Assembly (NCBI RefSeq): GCF_932294415.1 | Contig: NC_065536.1 | Coordinates: 52,216,354-52,280,353 of the forward strand | From: Quercus robur | Taxonomy: Eukaryota > Streptophyta > Magnoliopsida > Fagales > Fagaceae | Direction of reading: 5' to 3' | Length of the DNA stretch: 64,000 nucleotides | Shown here: positions 49,723 through 61,989 of the stretch, piece by piece | How the letters are laid out: each line of letters begins with the position of its first letter | How positions within the stretch are numbered: position 1 is the first letter of the stretch | Notes under the pieces: generated by a model | Told to the model about the DNA's origin: nothing | Databases searched by the model: none | Seen by the model: the letters and a program-made list of their open reading frames with translations, nothing else | Program-made: the position numbers and the translations under genes

Positions 49723-49945
49723 CTTGGCGCCTCTCCCTTGTGGGTTGATCACTCGTTGAGGCATTGTATGAACCTCCTTACCTTTAGGAGAGCAAAGATG
49801 ATCTTTGTTTTACTTGGTCATTATCCAATGTCACAAAACTTGCAGTTTTGAGTCTTCTAGTGTAAATTTGACTTTGTATGAGCCTAACAATGCTTGGGAA
49901 CTCAACTTCATTGTTGTTTGTGTAACCGATCTCTCCTAGACATGT

Positions 49946-51253
49946 TGTTAGAGATTTAGACCCCGATTGTTAGAAATTAACTAATTTTAAGCCAGCAAAT
50001 TAATTAACCAATTATTGTTCGACGTTCAATTTATGGTTAACTAGTTTGTAACCTCGTGTATATGCAAAAGATACATTTACAAATAAGCATGATTAAATGA
50101 GTATTAAAATTTTACCAAATTTATATAATATATATAATGTTTGTATATTTGAATATATAAAATAGCTACTAATAAAATAAATACAATTTTATTTGAAGCA
50201 AATGAAAAAAAAAAAAATTGAATTTGTTATCCATTAAATTCTCAATTTTAATTTGTCTAACCACTATTTAATAATAATAATAATAATAATAATTAATCAA
50301 TGTTGGTGATTTTTTTTTAAGGTTTATTAATTTAAATTCTATGGTTTTCTCATTTGATAACTCATTTAGGATAAAAAATTAAGAAAATTAAATTGGACTC
50401 GATTTTTGTAGTGTAGTAAATAGTTGCACCAAAATTAAGAAAATTGAATGGAAAACATAACATAAAATTAGACTCCTATTTGAGATCTAATTAGATTTCT
50501 CGTAGTTTTGATAAGTACAAACCAATATTGGTAAACAAATAAATGCAAAAAGTAAATAAAATAAGCAATATGGTTACGAAAAGAAAAGTTCTAAATGGAA
50601 AAAATTCTTTACCACTAACCTCTAAAAAAACAGATCCACTGAATAGAATCAAAGTTCTATAATAGAATCATCTTTAATTCTACAGTTCCCCTTAATAGTA
50701 CTTACAGTTTTACCACATGCAACTCAAAATCCTTAGACTCTTTTCTAGCAAACTTTGTACAAATGAATGCTTTGTCAGAATTTGAAGATTCACCTTGAAG
50801 GTTTTCACTATAGCCTTTGATCATCGATCTTATTATCTTCTTTGGTTGTTGTTGAGTGAGAACTCGGCTACAAAAACCTTGCATGTGCAAAACATATCTA
50901 TAAAAATCTTTATTTTGTTGTCATTTTTAGTCCTCATATATTCTAGCAAGTAGGGCAATAAATGTTAGAGATTGGATGAATGAATAGACCTAAATTGGAT
51001 TTTGTATCCGTGATTCTTGATCGAACAATAGGTATCAAGGCATGCATTGAACTTATCACAATCAATTGATATGTATATTGAGATTTCAAAAACTTCTTTC
51101 TTCTTGAGCTATGTATTGAGATTCCAAAAACCTCTTTCTTCTTGGGTTGTTCTAGGCATAAGTCTTGGACTTCAAAAACTCTCTAAAAAGTAAAACACAC
51201 TTAATACCAACTTTATCTCATGGTTTGCTAGCCGACAATCTACTGGCCTAACA
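49946..51253. mobile_element. Solo LTR, exact TSD CATGT
   Basis: Starts TGTTAGAGATTTAG and ends GGCCTAACA (inverted TGTTAG/CTAACA tips), flanked by exact CATGT at 49941-49945 and 51254-51258. It inserted ~220 bp upstream of the GDSL TATA box. The interior has no coding capacity. A TAA microsatellite lies near 50272-50291. Confidence 0.85.
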
Positions 51254-51258
51254 CATGT

Positions 51259-51373
51259 TTCTACTCATGCAACGACTATCACCATAACCTTTTTTTGGGG
51301 TGACAAAATATGAGATCTATTTTTTATTTTTCAATCAAATTATCATCAAGATATGTTTATTTCCCCCTTTCTT

Positions 51374-51420
<47 letters not shown>

Positions 51421-52254
51421 AATAGATTATTGACTTTACACATTCATCTTGGGTGGTTTTAACGTTACATATAATTTTGCTTTACATATTTATCCACCAT
51501 AATTTGAAATTTATTTTTTATTCCTACACATTTCCTATTGCACCAGATGGACTACTATAAAAGATATTTGCACCTTAAAATCAATTGATTAAACTATAGA
51601 CACAATGTTTAGACTCCTGGGAAGTTACAAATTTTGCATCCTTTATATTCCTTCCTAAAAAAAACTACAATGAAACCCCCCCTCCCCCTTTTTTTTAATC
51701 TCTACACTCTTCTCTCTTTGTAATTTATTTCTTGCACAACTTTGAAATCGACGCCACTTCATTCTAGAGGAGTAGAAGTAGAAGAATAAGGAATAGGACT
51801 GTTTGCAGTCTTCACCCCTATAAGGCACCTCTTCTTTCTCCCACTACTTTTTCCTCTATTTTAAATGGTTAATTTGACAAGCTTTGTTGTTGTTTTTGTT
51901 TTTTTTTTTTTTAATCTCTTTATTTATTTGTTATTATTTTGTTTTTTTTTGGAAGACAGAACTACAAAGCATAAAAGCCATAGAACCAATGAACCATTCG
52001 TAAACCAAAATCTACAATTTTTTTTTAATTTTTAATTTTCATTTATTTTTCTACTTCCAATTTGTTTTGTGTTTTCTTTATTTCATACATATCTTTATTT
52101 TATGGTATTTAGGAAACATAAGTCTCTTCTTACGAAAGCTTGCAATTTGAGTGTCGATAACACTTGGATGCTTTGATGTGCTTGATTAATATGTCTTCTG
52201 TGTGCTACCTTTGTTGATATATACTTGTGCTTTGATAGATGAATGCTAGGATTG
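51259..52254. other. Intergenic, no gene seen
   Basis: AT-rich, with a CA microsatellite (about 51374-51415) and long T runs. No frame or bounded element was recognised. Confidence 0.5.
51374..51415. repeat. (CA)21 microsatellite
   Basis: An uninterrupted CA dinucleotide run followed by TATAAA. Confidence 0.9.
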
Positions 52255-53263
52255 GGGATTGCAAAGTTGTGATTTACAACTATATTTTGTGTTGGCTTTA
52301 TTCCATGATAAAAAGTGTTGTATTTGCTTTAATTTTATTCCTTGTATTTTGTGGGATTTTATTGTATTGGGTTTAGTATTAAGTTGGTGAAGAATCAAGC
52401 ATGAAATGAAGAATCAATGCAATTTTGCGACTAACTAGCGAGAAGAGTATCCTGCGAAAAGGGCAAGTGAGAAGCACATGCTGGAAGCTGAAGAGTCGTG
52501 CCAGACTATCGTTTTCACAAGTGTCTCGTAGGTAAGGCCTTCCCGCGAAGTATTCACAAAACTTTTTGCTTGGAGGATTTTTCAGTGTTATTTTCTTACC
52601 CTTTACTCATACTATATATACTCTCATTACTCAAAGAAATTGTAAGGAGGCCATTCAGAGAGAAAAACCTTAAATAGGTTTTCTATAGCACACACACCCA
52701 TCTTTTAGAGAGAGAGAGCTACTCATCCTTAGTGAGAAATCATTTTACCCTCTTCTCCTTCCCTCTCCCATTGTCATATCTTGAGAGGAGATTTATACCC
52801 AAACACAACCCACACCTTTTTAGAGTATAGAGAGTGTTTTAGAGCATGGGAAGCTTTGGGGATTTGCCAAAAGAAGCTTGTGAGGCTTGGCGGATGCAAT
52901 TGGGCATATTGCGGGATCCAGAGAGCTAAAGAAGATAAGACTTCGTTAAGTCAATTGGAAGCAAGAGCTTGGAGGGCTCAAGTATATTGGGTTGACTAGG
53001 CTCGGAGGGTCTTTCATGTACTCCAACTTTATTCTCTAGTGGATCGATTCACCGCTTAGAGGGCGGCGGAGAGGTTTTTCGCCAATTTCTTCAGTTTCCT
53101 CTTTGATAACACGTCTTGGTGTTATCTTGTGGTTGCATCTCTCTTCCCTTACTCTTGTGCTTTACTTTTATTGTTTGTTTTTCATGTTTATGCACTAGAG
53201 TAGTTATCGGTTTATTGCGCTTCATTTACTCCTGTTCCACACTTAGATAAGTTAGAGTAAAAT

Positions 53264-54632
53264 TGTCACGCCTCAAACCCAACCATAAAGATAGGCACGT
53301 GACAACTGCCGCATGCTTATAAAGTAAGCACCCTACAAGTGTGCAAGGCCTTCTTTGTAACTAAAATTTATCCTTAAAAATTAAATCAAATATATCCAAA
53401 ATACCTCAACAATTTCTTTATGAACAGATCTCCAATAATTTAATAGGAACAAAATCCAAACCTCATGTACATAATGCCAATTGGCCAATAAATATAAAAC
53501 TATTAGAAGATCATCCAATCCCAAAATCACTAAGCTTCTTTTCCTGCTCACAGCACAACATCAAAACTCCAAAAACTTGCTATTCTTCACAATATGAAAC
53601 TGGAGGGGAAAAAGAGGGGTGAGCTAACAACTCAATAAGTAACCAACATCCTAACAAGTTCTATCAAGCAATAGATCTGTAAAGTAATAATATGTAATAT
53701 GAGTTTTCAAAAGTTATAATATACTATGGGTTTTCAAAAATAACTAAAGAAGTTTCATAGTCTTAAAATAATAAGTTGCAAATAGATCACATACTTTAAT
53801 CTTACAAATATATCATAGATGGTTTAGAAAGTAGTCAGTTTTCCATATATCAAAAGCTATAACTTGAAATAGGTTCCAAAAATACATAAGCAGTTTAAGT
53901 GACTTAAAATAGTTCAAATACTTAAACATTTCCAAAATCACATATATACTTTTAAGGACTCAAAATAGTTCAAATATTCAAACATAATTCATATTCTTAA
54001 TAATCTTATGACTATGTTCACGCTATATTCTCATGACTGGGCATTAGAGTACCAATGAATAATCCCCATTGGTTTGGGTATCAGAATACCAATGAATAAC
54101 CCCCATTAGCTGGGTATCAGAGTACTAATGAATAACCGTAGTTGGTTTGGGTATCAAAGTACTAATGAATAACCCCCACTGACTGGGTATCAGAATCAAT
54201 TCATAGTTAGATTGTCCATAATCATATATATGAAATCATAGTTTCTAACAAAAATATATCTTATTCAAGCATGTATATAAAAATCATATACTTAGTATTA
54301 AAATATATTTGTAATAATCCTTTACTTGAAATCAGAAATACAATAGAAATAAAAATTCGAACAATTATAAACACTTTTCAGTAGTTAAAATACGCAAAAT
54401 AAAACCAATTAGGATAAGATTACTTACCTCTAAAAGCCATATCAAAAGGAACTTCTCCCTAACACTTCCTCTAAAATCCTTAGATATCACCTAAACAATT
54501 TTTCAAATATCATTTACTCAATAATCTAATATTTTTAAATAAAACTTATATGAATACTTGGCGAGAAGAGAGATTGTTAAAAATATCCAATAATTTTCCA
54601 CTATTATCTCATAGTTAAAAATCCACGTATTC

Positions 54633-54677
<45 letters not shown>

Positions 54678-55441
54678 CCTCCACTTTTTGCCACTAACAG
54701 TACCTAGGGATAAAGCCTATAGATACACCATACGTATAGCCATATAGGGTCAAAAGTACACCACCTAATCTTCTATACGTGTGCTCATATATATATATAT
54801 ATATATATATATTTTAATCCCCATTCACCCCTAGTTCTCTTTGAGATGAGGAAAAAACTAGGAAAAAGGTACTATATTCTATATCATACAAAATCAAGCC
54901 TACACAGACACCATTACCTTTTGCAATTCACCAAAACCCCAATTCGGTAAACCTGTGCAGAAACCAGACCCAAGAGCCTTCTTTTACACTTAACACAACA
55001 CAGGGCTCAGAGAAAATAAATCAAATGCCTTCTTCGTTTACATCGTTAATCTCATTGGACATATAAACAGTCTCACTATTGGCCAAAATACTCACATAAT
55101 TTTTTTTTTTTTTTTTTAATTCCAAATAAAGCCTAAATTTGACAAAGAATAAGATTTCTTAGGTCTTACCTCAAGTGTGTCGTCAATCTTTCATTACTTG
55201 AACAAACTCAAAAGTCTTTCTCCAAAATATCTATCATTATACTCTAATTTTTTTTTTTTTTTTTGAGAAAGATCATTATACTCTAATTTAATTAGCTTAT
55301 ATATATATATATATATATATAGTTAGGGTTTCAACCAAATTTTCTAAAACTCTCTTAATAATATTAATTATAAAAATTGACCCCACAAAATGATTTAATT
55401 AAACAACCATCTTTTTAATTTTTTTTCTTCTAGGTATTACA
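53264..55441. mobile_element. Solo LTR (2.2-kb TGTCACGCC family), copy 2, TSD AAAAT
   Basis: Begins TGTCACGCC and ends GGTATTACA, with exact AAAAT at 53259-53263 and 55442-55446. The host LTR continues in register across the gap (compare 60340-60370). It is the same family and orientation as 22836-25035. Internal TA microsatellites (54640-54675, 54788-54812, 55300-55320) and a 4-unit tandem repeat (54048-54192) account for much of the length variation between copies. Confidence 0.92.
54048..54192. repeat. ~37-bp tandem repeat inside the solo LTR
   Basis: Four imperfect units around GTACTAATGAATAACC..TTGGTTTGGGTATCA; the counterpart in copy 1 has three units. Confidence 0.8.
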
Positions 55442-55516
55442 AAAATCAACCGAGTCATAATTTTTAATTGGGGTCTAAACAAGCTCTTGTATTTAACACA
55501 ATTTCAAGCTTTCAAT

Positions 55517-55528
55517 TGGTATTAGAGC
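55517..55528 (+). other. Primer-binding site (initiator-Met tRNA type)
   Basis: TGGTATTAGAGC, two bases after the 5' LTR, one base different from the common plant TGGTATCAGAGC. Confidence 0.8.
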
Positions 55529-55589
55529 AAGTACACTTTTTTTGGTTTCATTACCTAAGTGTGATCCTTGACCCCTTGTGTGTTTTGCC

Positions 55590-56601
55590 ATGGATAGTAT
55601 TTTGTATGCTTCTATGGATGTTTGTGAGTGTAACATGCCATGTGTTTGTGAAAATGTCTCTATGAGTGTTAATCCTCATGACTGTGATGACATGTTACAT
55701 GAATCTATGGGTGTTGTTGATATTCCTAACATCAAACTCTTGAAGAAAGAGGCTATGAAGTTTCATAAGAATTTGAGCAAGTTTCATTGTGAAAATGATG
55801 ATTTGATTGCTAAGCTCAATGAATCCAATAAATTGGTTGAAAAATATTAGAAGCTTGCTGAAAATTCGCTTGAAAAGTTGAAAGAGTTTGAATGTTTGGA
55901 TATGGACTTGGATGCTAAACTTGTTTTTTCTAACAAACTAGTTGATGATCTTAAATGTGAAAATGAATCTCTTAAGATGCATGCCAAGTGTTTGATTGCT
56001 GAACTATTGCTAAAAATGAAGAAAATCTTTGTTGCAATCATGTTGTGGTGCCTATTGTGAGTTTTACCTCTAAAGACAAATCGGTGTACATTCCTCCACA
56101 CAAAAGAAACCAAAAAGTGGAGAGAAAGGCTGTTAAGCCAAAACCTTCATTTAGGTTTCAATCTAAGGTTTTGGATGGATCTAAGTTTGTTCCAACTTAT
56201 CACTATTGTGGTGTGATTGGTAACATAAGACCACAATGTCCCAAGTTGAAAAAAGAACAAAACCATGTTGTTAGACCCTTCCTAAAAAGCCCAGTGGACC
56301 TAAACCCATTGTTTGTCACCATTGTGGTGCCTTTGTTCATCTAAGACCTCATTGCTCTAAGTTTCAAGCTCTTAAGAGAATCAAAAGAAAAGAGAAACTT
56401 AAGCTTCTGGGAAGTTGTGCTTTGCAAGCTAAACCGGTTTTGGGGGAAAATGGTAAATTGTTGAAGAAAGTTTTTGATGTTCTTACCTCCTTATCTATGT
56501 GCATCTCCGGTTCTCATTCTTCCAACCCTCGTCTCACTTTTCATGAGACACTCATTCCAAACAATCGTTACGTTTGGATGAGGAAGGGCTCCTATGGTTG
56601 A
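55590..56601 (+). pseudogene. Broken gag fragment (coiled coil plus zinc knuckles)
   Basis: Starts at the ATG at 55590 and encodes a Cys-rich leader and then a coiled-coil stretch (FHCENDDLIAKLNESNKLVE). An in-frame TAG falls at about 55848, and the frame shifts near 56000 and again near 56280. A SVYIPPHKRNQ segment and two zinc knuckles follow. The first has lost a Cys and its His (HYCGVIGNIRPQC); the second is intact as CX2CX4HX4C (CHHCGAFVHLRPHC). The fragment ends with a YVWMRKGSYG tail and a stop. The capsid-type N-terminal domain, protease and polymerase are absent. Same architecture as 27739-28565 but clearly diverged. Confidence 0.8.
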
Positions 56602-59363
56602 GCTTTTGCTTTTTAGTTATTAATCTAATTCTTTCGATCTTTGTAGGACCCTTTATGCATTAGATGCTTCATTATTATGCATTTGTGCATCATGCATCTC
56701 TTTATATGCATTGTTTTTGCATTTGATCTTACTTTTATGTTTTTTTTTTTGTGTGTAAAAATCCAAAACCACATAAAAAGTGAAAAATTCAAAAAGTTTG
56801 ATTGTATATGTTTGAGCGCATATCACATGTGAGTTTGGCCTAGTACCTTCGTACTAATGGCATAGTGCATTTATGAGTTTAGCTTGTTATGTATGCATAT
56901 CTATCTTTGTGGGAAAAATCTTGACATCTATGTGTGACTATTGTAAATAGATTTTCAAGCTTGTCATGGATGATTAGTTAATGGTCTTGATGGTTTTGAT
57001 ACATGCATACACTTGTGCCTCTATATCTTCCCACTCCTTTATGTTTTTGCTTTATATCTCAACAAATGTTAAATCTCGAAAAGAGATAATGAGCTGCAAA
57101 AGCCATCGCACATATTAGTATTTGACTAGGAAAAAGGGAAAGCGACTTGTATTGAAATGTATGTTGCCCAAAAAGCCAAAGGCTTACTCTCAAAATTGAA
57201 ATATAAAAAATTTCAAGCATTGATCTCAAAATGAGATGTATTGTTCATAAATGATAAAAAAATTATGAGTTGAAAGAAGCCAAAAGTAAAGCTTCCAAGA
57301 TATGTAATCATTTTCTTGTGGGAGGTCATATATGTTCATTTCTATAATTGAGATAGACCACTTGACTTAGTACTAGTTGTGTATGACTTGATTGAATTGA
57401 TCATTGAAGTTTCACTCTAGACTAAGGACTATTCCACATTTGATACACACACACAACACACAAGTCTAATGTTCAATGAATGTCTATTTCATTTGTGTGA
57501 TTGTACATGTTCAAATGTGATGTGTGTGTGTTCAACCATATGTGGATTAAACCAAAAAGACTTTTGTTCTTTTTGTTTGCTTTTGGAAGTGATTTGTATC
57601 ACCCATGTTTGTCAAAAAATTTTAAGTTGTTTTTGTGTTAAAAACATGTTTTCTGGGTGTTTTCGTGACTTATTTCATGTTTAAGCTCAGTCGCGAGTTA
57701 TACGGTCCAATTCTCAAGTTTTTCAACTTTGGACAGAGAGTTTCACAACTATTTCGCGAGTAAGGCTTACCTGTGAAAAATTTCATGAGAAGCAGCTTCT
57801 TGCAAAAATTCCTAGCTTCCCACGAAAATTCCCAGCTTCCCACGAAAATTCCCAGATCAGCTTTTTAAAGGGCATATCGTGGGACATTTGTTTTAAACTT
57901 CTCCCATCTTCTTCCAAACCCCTATTTTAATGCTTCAACATCAAAACCCAACTGATTTCAAGTGTTTTGCATTCCATAAACATCTCTAAGGTAATCTTTG
58001 GCAGTTTTCATTGATTTTGATCCTTAGACTATGTTTTTGGAGGGTTTTATGTTCATAGTTATGATTTTCTCAAATGGGAGTTGGAAAACTTATTTTTTGT
58101 CAATCTTTTTCATTGAGTTTTGTTTTAAATGTTGATATGCTTTGGATGTTGGCCCCTTGTGGAAAAAATAACATGTATTTAGGCAAGATTTTCATATGTT
58201 CATGCATTGTTTAACATACATGTGTAGTGTGTGCACTCTAAGTGTTTGATAAAATACCCAAACGACATTTTCTCGTTGTTTTGGCCTCCGATGAGTACCA
58301 ATTTTTGGGGATCACCATAATTATTCATGTTTATCATGTTTTGATCATTAGTTGTGTGTTTTACACACTTTGGCTCGTGAGTGCTAGCTCATGCATTGGT
58401 TATGCATCTCACATGCACACTAGATGCACCTTTGCTGCACACACTTCAACACTTGACATGTTTTGCATTCACTCATGTTAGTTAAGTCTTTTTAGACCTT
58501 TAGCAAATATAACATATTCTTATGTCTATGTCATATATTGGTCTATACTTTGTTCCATCATCCTTAGCATGTCTTGTCTACTTTATGCTTCGTAGCATTC
58601 TTTGTTTCTATTTTCGTTTGAGCTTCATTTTCTCATTCACCTTGCACCCCTCATGCATCATACCCATGCTCATATCTTATTTTCTTTCCCTCCTTCCTCT
58701 TGAGTCATTTGTCAATTTGTAACAAAAAGGGGGAGAGTATACTAGAGAGTATACCGGAGTGTTTCGTCATTTCTATATGACCCATGTACACATTCTCAGG
58801 GGGAGAGATTCTATCTCGTGCACATTTGTAGGGGGAGAAATCCATAGGGGAGATGCATATACTAAAGGGATAAGACTTTTTTTTATGAGAAAACCTTGTT
58901 TTATTTGTTTTACTTTATGCTTGGTTTCTCATTGTTTATGGTGCTTTGAGTTATGTTTAGAATCTATGCTTTGCTGTTCTCATCACATCGTGCTTATGTG
59001 TTGGACATGCATACATCCTTATGCTATTATGCTTTATTGGTTGCATGTTCGGATGATCATTTGCTTTGCCATATGATCAATGTAGTAATTTCCATATGAC
59101 TATTTTATGTTTGATCAAGTTGCTCACAGTTTTCACATCATATTTACTTGATCGATATTTACTTGTTACATTATACTTGTCCTTTTATCACTTGATTTAC
59201 CATGAGGGTTTAATGTGTTTTATGCAAGTGTTTCAGATTACAGGTATATATGTTCTAAGTTCATCATAGCTTCTACATTTAGGTGTGAGTGAGATTTTCC
59301 ATTGTTCCCAAACTCATGTTTAAGTCAAGAGTCTGTTATAGGATATTTTGTCATGGAATAGCC
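56602..59363 (+). other. Non-coding internal region of the Copia-like element
   Basis: About 2.8 kb between gag and the 3' LTR with no polymerase similarity in any frame; the open frames here are Cys/Phe-rich chance frames. Three extra purine tracts like the priming site (AAGGGGGAGAG at 58726-58737, CAGGGGGAGAG at 58798-58805, TAGGGGGAGAA at 58829-58837) lie 0.5-0.65 kb before the true polypurine tract. Confidence 0.65.
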
Positions 59364-59375
59364 AAAAGGGGAGAT
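59364..59375 (+). other. Polypurine tract
   Basis: AAAAGGGGAGAT, directly before the 3' LTR start TGTGAAG. Confidence 0.8.
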
Positions 59376-60409
59376 TGTGAAGTTGTGATTTACAACTATG
59401 TTTTATGTTGGCTTTATTCCATGACAAATTATTGTATTTGCTTTAATTTTTTTCCTTATATTTTGTGGGATTTTATTGTATTGGGTTTAGTATTAAGTTG
59501 GTGAAGAATTGAGAATGAAATGAAAAATCAGTGCAATTTTGTGACTAACTCGCGAGAAGAGTATCCCGTGAAAAGGGCACATGAGAAGCACATGTTGGAA
59601 GCTGAAGAGTTGTGCTAGGCTGTCGTTTTTGCGAGTGTCTTGCGGGTAAAGCCTTCCTACAAAGTACTCGCAAAACTTTTTGCCTGGAGGATTTTTAAGT
59701 GTGACTTTCTTACCCTTCACTCATACAATATATACTCTTGTTACCCACAAAAATTGTAAGGAGGTCATTCAGAGAGAAAAACCCTAGATACGTTTTCTAC
59801 AACACACACCCATCTTTTAGAGAGAGAGCTACTAATCCTTAGTGAGAAATCATTCTAGCCTCTTCTCTTTCTCTCTCCCATTGTCATACCTTGAGAGGAG
59901 ATTTGTACTTAAACATAACCCACAAATTTTCAGAGTGTAGAAAGTGTTTTGGAGCTCGGGAAGCTTTGGGGATTTGCCAAAAAAAGCCTATGAGGCTTGG
60001 CGGATGCAATCGGGTATATTGCTGGATCTAGAGAGCTAGAGAAACAAGGCTTCGTTAAGTCAAATGGTAGTAGGAGCTTGGAGGGTCTTTTGTTATTCGT
60101 GTACTCCAACTATATTCTCTAGTGGATTGATTTACCCCTTGGAGGGCGGTGGAGAAAATTTTTTCCGAGTTCTTCGGTTTCCTCTTCGATAACACATCTC
60201 AGTGTTATCTTGTGGTTGCATCTCTCTTCCCTTACTTTTATGCTTTACTTTTATTGTTTGTTTTTCATGTTCATGCACTAGAGTAGTTATCGGTTTATTG
60301 CGCTTCATTTACTCTTGTTCCACACTTAGATAAGTTAGAGTAAAATCGCTGTAATTTTTAATTGGGGGTCTAAACAAGCACTTGTATTTCACACAATTTG
60401 GAGCTTTCA
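59376..60409 (+). repeat. 3' LTR of the plus-strand Copia-like element
   Basis: 1034 bp, starting TGTGAAGTTG and ending GAGCTTTCA. It carries the CTTGGAGGG..GGCGGTGGAGA block shared with the solo LTRs at 30246 and 31991. Confidence 0.9.
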
Positions 60410-60414
60410 GGGAT

Positions 60415-60837
60415 GATATGCCATGATTGAATGCTTTAGATGCATGTTAAAGTGTGTGAGAGTTAGAATAACATGTTAAAAGACCCTTTAATGAGATTAA
60501 GATTTGGAACACAGTGAGTGGAGGCTGACCCACAAGTCGGGTGGGGTTGGGTGCTTAAGACCTTCCTATCCCCATGCCTACACTATAGACATGTGCTCTG
60601 GTAAAGATTAGTCCTTCCACAAGAGCACTATATTTATGATTCTTAGACCTAATCTAGGTGGCGACTCTATTTACACCTTTGTCATGGTCAACCCAAGGCC
60701 AAAGCATACTTCCCACGATTTTTGGGGAAACCTAAAAGCTTGTCATGTGTGCTTGCGTCCACGGTCATGAATTTTTTTAGGGGGAGGGTTTGTATATGAC
60801 ATGACTAAAAAAATTCCTTAATGAAGGAGTGGTACTG

Positions 60838-60877
<40 letters not shown>

Positions 60878-60949
60878 AAAAGGAGATGTAGCTGTAGTTT
60901 CCATTTATTTAAAATTTTTGTATGTTAGATCACCAAGGAGGTTAAATTT
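60415..60949. other. Spacer between retroelements
   Basis: No gene. Includes a TA microsatellite at about 60840-60871. 'GGGTGGGGTTGGGTGC' and neighbouring words suggest another decayed repeat, but no ends were found. Confidence 0.4.
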
Positions 60950-61984
60950 TGTTGGGTTATAGATTGACCCTGGTTAATTAAGACAACTATCAAAGTTGAT
61001 TAATTAGGCCAACTTACATACAAATCGTGAAGGCATATACAAATCACAAAATGAACTAAGTGTAGCGAAAATTAAATTGACACGGTGATTTGTTGACAAA
61101 TGGGGAAACCCTCTCGCAAGGCAAAAAGCCCATTAGGTGTTTTTCAAGTCACCACTTCTAAGAATCACTAATCAAGAATCAAGTGGTTACAAGTATAAGG
61201 AATCTTACCACTACCCTGGACTATCCCAAAATACCAACCTACAGATGAACTTTTACTCCAATACCCAATTGGACTTAATCATGTAGAGACTTCTTCACTG
61301 TTTGTATAAATCCTAGTACATAACTAACTTCTTTGCTCGAATCCAAGTACATGACTAACTCCACATCAACTCTTTAATTGTTATAGATGCAACAGCTTCA
61401 CATAGAAACACCACTAAGATCTCCAATGGTTGGTGCTAGAGATTTTGCTTGGTTACAAAACCTAAAGGTGCACAAGAAATGCAGCAAGATCTCTTTCTTC
61501 TATAGGAGGAGTCTAGGGTTTCAATAAGAAAACCTTATGGAGCATTCTAGGATTAGGGTTTTCTTTCTCCTTGCCTCCCTATTTATATAGGATCTTAATG
61601 GGCCTCTTAATGAGTTCTCCTATTCCTGTTAGGTTTACACAAACTTTGGGCTCTTCAAATCTTATTAGGATTATACAAACCTATAAAAAAAATAGCCCCT
61701 TAGAATAAAATGTTGTTGCCTATGTCTTGAAATTTTTTGCCTCAAAAGATTGTGATGTATTGAGCCAAGTACTGAGTTTCATTAAATCTCGATAGCTCGA
61801 CAGGTATCAAGGAGGTATCGAGACTTGCATATTCAGCTTTTCTTGAGTAGTTCTTGAGCAATCTTTATGTCTTCAATGAAACCACTTGTCATGATAATCT
61901 TGAACCCACTTAGATCTGCTCAATTAGAAGTTAAGTGTGTTTTCTTGTTGGATATGCCAATACATAAAAAATATGACCCTAACA
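60950..61984. mobile_element. Solo LTR, exact TSD AATTT
   Basis: Starts TGTTGGGTTATAG and ends GACCCTAACA (inverted TGTTGGG/CCTAACA tips), flanked by exact AATTT at 60945-60949 and 61985-61989. No primer-binding site or internal domain is adjacent. Confidence 0.87.
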
Positions 61985-61989
61985 AATTT

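Larger units (their letters stand above)
52260..55514 (+). repeat. 5' LTR, split by a solo LTR
   Basis: 52260-53263 plus 55447-55514 align with the 3' LTR at 59376-60409. Without the inserted solo LTR and its duplicated five bases the LTR is 1072 bp. Confidence 0.88.
52260..60409 (+). mobile_element. Copia-like LTR retroelement, gag fragment only, TSD GGGAT
   Basis: Bounded by LTRs in direct orientation and by exact 5-bp duplications GGGAT at 52255-52259 and 60410-60414, so both outer ends are secure. The 5' LTR (52260-55514) is interrupted by a 2.2-kb solo LTR; the 3' LTR is 59376-60409. The primer-binding site TGGTATTAGAGC (55517-55528) lies two bases inside, and a polypurine tract AAAAGGGGAGAT (59364-59375) precedes the 3' LTR. 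The ~3.9-kb internal region holds only a frameshifted gag fragment followed by ~2.8 kb without coding capacity. No polymerase genes are present. It must have been mobilised by a full-length relative. Confidence 0.92.

Noticed and set aside
54048-54192. Regularly spaced repeats resembling a CRISPR array
   Set aside because: The units are contiguous and imperfect, without unique spacers, and lie inside a plant LTR; the same array occurs in the other LTR copy.
56602-59363. Cys/Phe-rich frames as possible small secreted proteins
   Set aside because: They lie in the non-coding internal region of a retroelement, overlap each other and have compositions expected of T-rich DNA.
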